This document shows positions 59,061-64,000 of a stretch of 64,000 bases of DNA, piece after piece (positions within the stretch are counted from its first letter, which is position 1; every line of letters starts with the position of its first letter). A program made the translations under genes and the position numbers. A model generated the notes under the pieces. That model worked only from the letters and a program-made list of their open reading frames with translations. It did no database searches and had not been told where the DNA came from. Origin of the DNA: Hybos culiciformis (lineage: Eukaryota; Arthropoda; Insecta; Diptera; Hybotidae); the NCBI GenBank assembly GCA_964007475.1, contig OZ023273.1, positions 88,452,841 through 88,516,840 on the forward strand. Direction: 5' to 3'.

Positions 59061-59485
59061 GCATGTACAGTGTAGCCCATGACTACATTTTCTACTGCAC
59101 TCACACTGCAAGGTGAAAAGACGAAACGCCACTGTACTTGTGGAACAAGTACTGAAAATCAAAATCGCAGCATGTACAGTGTAGACTGTGCCTGCATTTT
59201 AAACTGCACTCACACTGTACGATGTTGATCTTCTTTTATGAAGAAAAAGATTGTTACAATTATCCTAAAACTATTTCCCAGCATGTACAGTGTAGCCCGT
59301 GACTACATTTTATACTGCACTCACACTGCAAGAAAAGTTAAAGGAGAACTGTATTATGTTAGAATTAATAAAAAAAAGTTTGATAGTTTAGAGTACAGAT
59401 AATAAATATTTTCAGAAAATTTCACCTCAGCATGTACAATGTAGACTGTGCCTACTTTTCTACTGCACTCACACTGTAAGGTGAG
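59061..59485 (-). repeat. Four structured leader repeats (copy 2)
   Basis: Offset copy of 49248-49672. The leader of copy 2 runs from 58650 to 59728. Confidence 0.92.
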
Positions 59486-59728
59486 AAGTTTCTTCAAATA
59501 TTATAAGGAAAATATTTTTATAGAGCTAATATTTTGACTTGGGGTTTCTAAAATATGTAGTGTAAAAATTACTAAAATTACTAAAATGCTATATTTTTTC
59601 TCTTTTTTTTTTTTTTAAAACATAGTTTAAAAAAAAATCATTGTGTAAGGTCTTCACCTTACAAGTTTTCAAAGAGCAGAGACTCGAAAGTCTTGCTACT
59701 CTTTGTTAGGGTAGGACTCATAGTCTTA

Positions 59729-59743
59729 CCACGTTGGGCGCCA
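59729..59743 (-). promoter_or_regulatory. Primer binding site, tRNA-Lys type (copy 2)
   Basis: TGGCGCCCAACGTGG on the minus strand, 2 bases from LTR 3, as in copy 1. Confidence 0.9.
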
Positions 59744-59745
59744 TT

Positions 59746-62633
59746 TGTTATTGATTTATTTGGAGAAATAATTGAAATGTAGTTATAACAAATTTGTGAC
59801 ACCATGTTGTGCCATTTGTTACAGAACTATTAGGAGAGTTAAAAACAAACTTCTGGTATTGGGTACCATCCATTTGTTAGGTAACGAAATTAGGGTTGTG
59901 TAAAAGTATTTAGTTCAAAAAAAGAACCACCGAGATCTTAACATAGAAATTTATGCCAAGTGAAATTTGCTATAGTAAAGATTAATAAAATAACTTTACC
60001 AGCTAAAATATATCTGGTGCCGAGTCCACTGTCTAAGACATCCTGTTCACAGGCCGGGTCTAAGCTCGTCGTTGGGTGGGTACGCGACAGTGAACACCAG
60101 AGTGTCCATAACAAAATTTTAGGATGTCATGTTTGGAAGAAGGTAAAATTTGAGATAGAAAAAGAAAGATATTTCAAGAAACCCCGACCAAGTCTAAAAA
60201 AAAAATTACACCTAAATGACTACGACGTCATTCTTCAGCTTGTGGCTATGGCCACCTATTGCTGGACCTTACATCAGCATTTCTTTTTTCCGCTAGGACC
60301 TATGAGAAAGATTTAATGAAACATAATTTTTTTTTACTTTAAAATTACATAGTATTTATTTATAAAAAAATAATTTTTAGAAATTTAAAAGTACCCTACG
60401 ATTGTGAAAATTTATAAAAACTAATCTAATTATTTTTGACATATAAAGAATTTTTCTTACAATTATAATTATTTGTCTTTATATTTAAACATAAATGTCT
60501 TATAGGATAAAGAAATTTTAAAATTTTTCTGTTAGGTTTGCATATTTTTTTTTTGCTAGATGCTTTGATGATCAAATTTTGAACTGTCTTCCGTGTCTTC
60601 TTGTTTTCAAATCTTTCAGTTTTTCAATCAATAAAACATCTTTCAGTTTTTCAATCAGTAAAACATCTTTCAGTTTTTCAATCAGTATCAAATTTTTTAA
60701 AGAAAAATAAAAATATATAAAAAAAAAAATTTATTAAAACCAATTCTTTAAGTTTTGAAGAAGTGAAAATATTTTTTTTTTTTTTTAGTTTTTAGTTGCA
60801 GAGATATAGCTTGATTTCCCTCTACTAGCCTAGGATTGCCAGATGTACTTCTTTGGGAAGCACTGTACTACGTTTTTATTCATAAATGTTTGTTTTGCAT
60901 ATTTTTTTAAAGTCATATTAGTTATAAAATGAAATTTATTTTTATTTTAAAAAAATTATGAATCTTTGTTCGTTTAATTTTGGTTTTTAAACTTAAGATA
61001 TTAGCTTTTCTCGCAAAGTTTGTAGAATCGCAATTTCTGCATGTGTCACATCATTAGCTTCACACCAATTTAAATTGAACAGCTTCAGTGTATTTTATTG
61101 CGCCTACTTAGCTTTGTTTAAGTTTTAACCAGAAAAGAATAAAAATTTGTTATGTCGGATGCTAAAATTTCTATACATTCGCTATTAATATAAAAAATTT
61201 CATTGTATGTTATATGGAATATTCGCAGGGTTGCCAAATGAAGTTTGTTAAATTTCCCAAAAGAAAATTAAAAATGCTCAAATTCGAGATAAAATACTCA
61301 AAAAAAATTGTTTTGTTGAAAAATTTAAAACTTTAATTATCCACAATTTTGCTTCTGATTGTTGACTTTTTTTTTTTTTTTTTTTTTTTTTTATCTGGCA
61401 AGCCTAATCATTATTATTAAAAAAAAACTAATTCCTATCTATGGCTATTGAGGTAAGCCAAGCTATATTTATATGGACATATAAATTTTTGGATTGCAGC
61501 AGATGCCTAGTGACATCTCCTGACCGACCGGATGGAGCATTATTGATCAGTTTTACTCGAAGCTTATCTCAACCGGGTACCGCACGGTTTGGTTGAGATA
61601 AGGAACGATCAATAACGTCCGTCCATTTATGACTGTGCTCCTCTGTCACTGTCAATGGATACAAAATCATGATTGCTCAGTGATTTTGCCTCCACGCCAG
61701 TGGCAGGTGAGCCAGTCATAAAACCACAACGTAGTATGGATCCTCCCGTAGGAGCATCCATGTGGTAATCGGTATATCTTAGCTTCGGATTCTTGGATAG
61801 GCCCAAGAATCCTCCACTAAGATTGGGATTTTGGTTGTTATTAGAGCTAGCATTAAATTGCTCCGCTCTAATAACAATCCACTACAGTTGTTGTCCTTGG
61901 CCAGTAAAATAAATTTACTTGGTCTCGGACGCACAACTGCAGTACCTAAAGAAAACAAGGAAGAGTTATCCTCAGTTGTTCTGTCTTGGCTGATGTTGTA
62001 CATCCTGCCAAAACTGAACAACCGAAGCAAAGAATGAGTTTTCTCTATTTCTTTTACCTTTCAGTTTTTCAATCAGTATGAAATTGCTATTGGAAATGCA
62101 TTTCTTTTTATATGTTTTTTAAAAAAAACAGTCCAACAACAACTTCACACAAAACAAAGAAAAACCCAGAATTGGAATTAGTAACGATTTCTAATGGTTT
62201 TAATATTATCAAAAAACAATATTATCAAAAAACAATTAAAATTTGATCCTTTCTTTTTTTTTTTTCTTTTTTTTTTTTTCCAAAATATGTTAGTCATATT
62301 ATGCATGTTTTTTTTTTTTCTTTTTATTTATTACAAAAACATAAAATGATACTGTATTTAATATAATATAAACGTTACTGTACTTAATATAATATAAAAG
62401 ATACTGTACTTAACATAATATAAAAGATAAAGCACTTAATTAAGGTAAAGAAATTTTAAACATTTGGAAAAAAAAAACTAATTTTAGTTTATTAGGGGTC
62501 TTTAAAGGATTTAAGGTCATAAAAAAAATTCATAAGTAAATTTTTTTTTCTTTTTTTTTTTTTTTGAAAAATATTAAAAAATGTGAAAAGAATTTGTTCA
62601 GTTATAAAACGCTCTTCAAACTTCACGGTAACA
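59746..62633 (-). repeat. LTR 3 (outer 5' LTR), 2888 bp
   Basis: Differs from LTRs 1 and 2 by one copy instead of two of the 53-bp repeat, a T run of 26 instead of 41, and small changes (for example CAATCAGTAAAAC versus CAATCATAAAAC near 60656, CCATTTATG versus CCACTTATG near 61625). It ends at TGTC (62634-62637) and hAT sequence. Confidence 0.92.
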
Positions 62634-62791
62634 TGTCTTTCAACATTTGTTCTTTTTGAAAGCGCAACACTCGCGTGACATATGATGCACATGCATTTGG
62701 ATTTCATCATTACAAAGAAAAACTCTTCTTCCCAATGCGAATTGAAGTGGTAAACTTTTTTCTTTTTTAAGCTTCTTTCACCATCACCCAT
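62634..62791 (-). pseudogene. hAT transposase N-terminus with first half of BED finger
   Basis: ATG at 62791 (MGDGERSLKKKK), then a Trp-containing segment and the zinc-ligand pair CIICH. It ends in ..ERH where the LTR array begins. The final His of the finger lies in 38453-40119. The frame is continuous across the array once one TGTC copy is discounted. Confidence 0.88.
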
Positions 62792-63062
62792 TTTAAATAA
62801 AAATATAACTGAACCGTTCACTTTTGAATTAAATACTGAACATCAAAAACTAAAACATTCAACGTGCAAATTATAAAATTTCATGGCAATCTACATAGTA
62901 TTTTTAAAAAGAAAATTTCAAATTTTTTTCCTAGAAAATTTTTTTTCATAGAAAATTTTTTTTTTTAGAAAATTTTTTCTGAACGTTGATTTTCTGAACG
63001 GTCTACTCGAAATAGCTTCGCGGTCCACCAGTGGACCGCGATCGACGAGATGCCCAGGCCTG

Positions 63063-63290
63063 CTTTAGATGCTTTATATCTAATTTCTTGACCTCTTCCT
63101 CTTATTCAATTGTTTCTAACGCACCTATCTCATTAAATAAAAACGTATTATTTAAAAATCTATTCTTTTTTCCTTGAAATTCTATAAAACCCTCTTTTAA
63201 ATTGATAGTAGTATTTAAATTTTTTATTATATCCATTCCTATTATAAATTGATAATTTCTATTATAAGCGAGCTCCACTTTCACTAAAGG
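63063..63290 (-). pseudogene. LTR-retrotransposon pol remnant: aspartic protease C-terminus, right part
   Basis: The minus strand reads VELAYNRNYQFIIGMDIIKN followed by an INLKEGFIEF strand. This is the Y-x-F-I-I-G-M-D-I motif of the C-terminal part of retrotransposon proteases. The active-site DTG part is not found upstream, and stops lie on both sides. It is cut by the hAT at CTTTAGAT and continues at 37915-38220. Confidence 0.65.
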
Positions 63291-63797
63291 TTAGTTCTTT
63301 AACTTACCTTTAATAAATGCGTCCACACTATATTAATTTACGCTAGTTAAAAACAATTGTAAACAAACAAAAATATTTAAAATTTAATTTTAAAAACAAT
63401 AACAAAAACTACATTTATTTGAATTTGAAGAAAAATATTTAATAATTAGAAAAAAAATTAATAATAAATCTTAAAATAACAATGAAAATCGAAAAAAAAA
63501 AATAATAAAAAAAAATTATTGTATGGAATTATTTTAGATTTTTTTTATTATTGGTTTTTATTTTGTTTGTTTACTTTTTTTGACCAAAAAAAACTATGCA
63601 ATACCTCTGAATTAAAAAAAAACTCACTCAAACAACAAAAAACAACAATGTCAGATACCTCTAAATACAAAAAATTCGCACCCAACCCTGAGTATGAACT
63701 AGCTAGCTAGTTGTAAAAGCTAGTTATTTTTTTCGTTTTTTTTTGTATAGAACACGTTAGTTTATAGGTTAGTGCATAGGTCAGTTCGAGCTAAATG
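63291..63797. other. AT-rich sequence, nothing certain
   Basis: A 20-codon frame from ATG 63648 (MSDTSKYKKF...) with a favourable context (CAACAATGTC) is followed by inverted CTAGCTAG words. It is too short to support as a gene. Confidence 0.35.
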
Positions 63798-63998
63798 TTA
63801 GTTTAAAGGTCTAAGTGGAGCTCCCTTATTACTTAATTTTTTTATCTGCCATCTAACAAGTCCTCCCGGAGGTGCATTCATTTCCTCCGCTGCAGGTGTA
63901 TGTATTTCCTCATAAATTGCATCCCATCCAATTATCGTTCTAAAATTTATTGGCTCTATTTTTTTTCTTTTAAATCCCGTTATTCTATCGTCTACTAT
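63798..63998 (-). CDS. Unidentified C-terminal reading frame, open at window edge
   Basis: 67 codons ending at TAA 63798-63800, open to the right edge. It reads IEPINFRTIIGWDAIYEE then a PAAEEMNAPPGG stretch and VRWQIKKL. The composition is that of a real protein and less AT-biased than the surroundings. I do not recognise the family. It could be part of a mobile element, an integrated virus or a host gene. Confidence 0.45.
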   Translation of the reverse strand: MVDDRITGFKRKKIEPINFRTIIGWDAIYEEIHTPAAEEMNAPPGGLVRWQIKKLSNKGAPLRPLN

Positions 63999-64000
63999 AC

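Larger units (their letters stand above)
38221..63062 (-). mobile_element. hAT element (ZBED5-like) carrying a 22.5-kb LTR-element array
   Basis: The termini CAGGCCTGGGCA and TGCCCAGGCCTG are perfect 12-bp inverted repeats. The 8-bp target duplication CTTTAGAT is at 38213-38220 and 63063-63070. Without the array (40120-62633 plus one TGTC) the element would be about 2.3 kb. A 22-bp G/C-rich palindrome-like hairpin lies near the right end (63019-63040). Confidence 0.95.

Overview
This is AT-rich eukaryotic DNA, most likely from an insect. That is an inference from the short GT-AG introns, the AT richness and the mix of element families: Ty3/gypsy, BEL/Pao, hAT, CACTA and an RNase H-bearing LINE. 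I see no confident host gene and nothing bacterial. Almost everything recognisable is transposable-element DNA, inserted layer upon layer.

Region 1 (1-9683): an LTR retrotransposon of Ty3/gypsy type, perhaps mdg1/412-like. The window opens inside its left LTR. The two LTRs are nearly identical, yet gag and pol are full of frameshifts, stops and a deletion. A 639-bp hAT element with a perfect 8-bp target duplication sits inside the integrase GPF/Y motif.
Region 2 (9684-15300): AT-rich sequence with a 629-bp hAT-type MITE (8-bp duplication), degenerate repeats, a decayed BEL/Pao gag, a 501-bp long-TIR element and a hAT transposase scrap.
Region 3 (15355-25630): a three-level nest. A CACTA-type transposase pseudogene is split by a 5'-truncated LINE, which is itself split by a ~6.1-kb foldback element. 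The foldback has ~2.4-kb inverted arms and several tRNA-like modules. A 242-bp relative of its ends lies at 37661-37902.
Region 4 (26663-32627): a hAT element with long subterminal repeats and an apparently intact four-exon transposase (about 691 aa).
Region 5 (32628-37914): a foldback/MITE-like element, a second CACTA transposase pseudogene, possible mini-exons, and a four-copy ~108-bp tandem repeat related to the foldback arms.
Region 6 (37915-63290): a retrotransposon pol fragment split by a hAT element at 38221-63062 (8-bp duplication CTTTAGAT). The hAT transposase frame is otherwise continuous but is cut in its BED zinc finger by a 22.5-kb array, LTR-internal-LTR-internal-LTR. The array belongs to a second gypsy-type element with unusually long (~2.95 kb) LTRs, flanked by a single 4-bp duplication (TGTC). 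Its two internal regions repeat at exactly 9813 bp and share one nonsense codon in integrase. Each has a tRNA-Lys-type primer binding site, four ~55-nt structured leader repeats, a GGGAAAC -1 frameshift site, and a tRNA-Lys-like sequence near the 3' LTR.
Region 7 (63291-64000): AT-rich sequence and an unidentified open reading frame running off the right edge.

All comparisons were made by eye. No database search or alignment was run. The standout structures are the tandem LTR-element dimer with its leader repeats and tRNA-Lys-like segment, and the large tRNA-module foldback.
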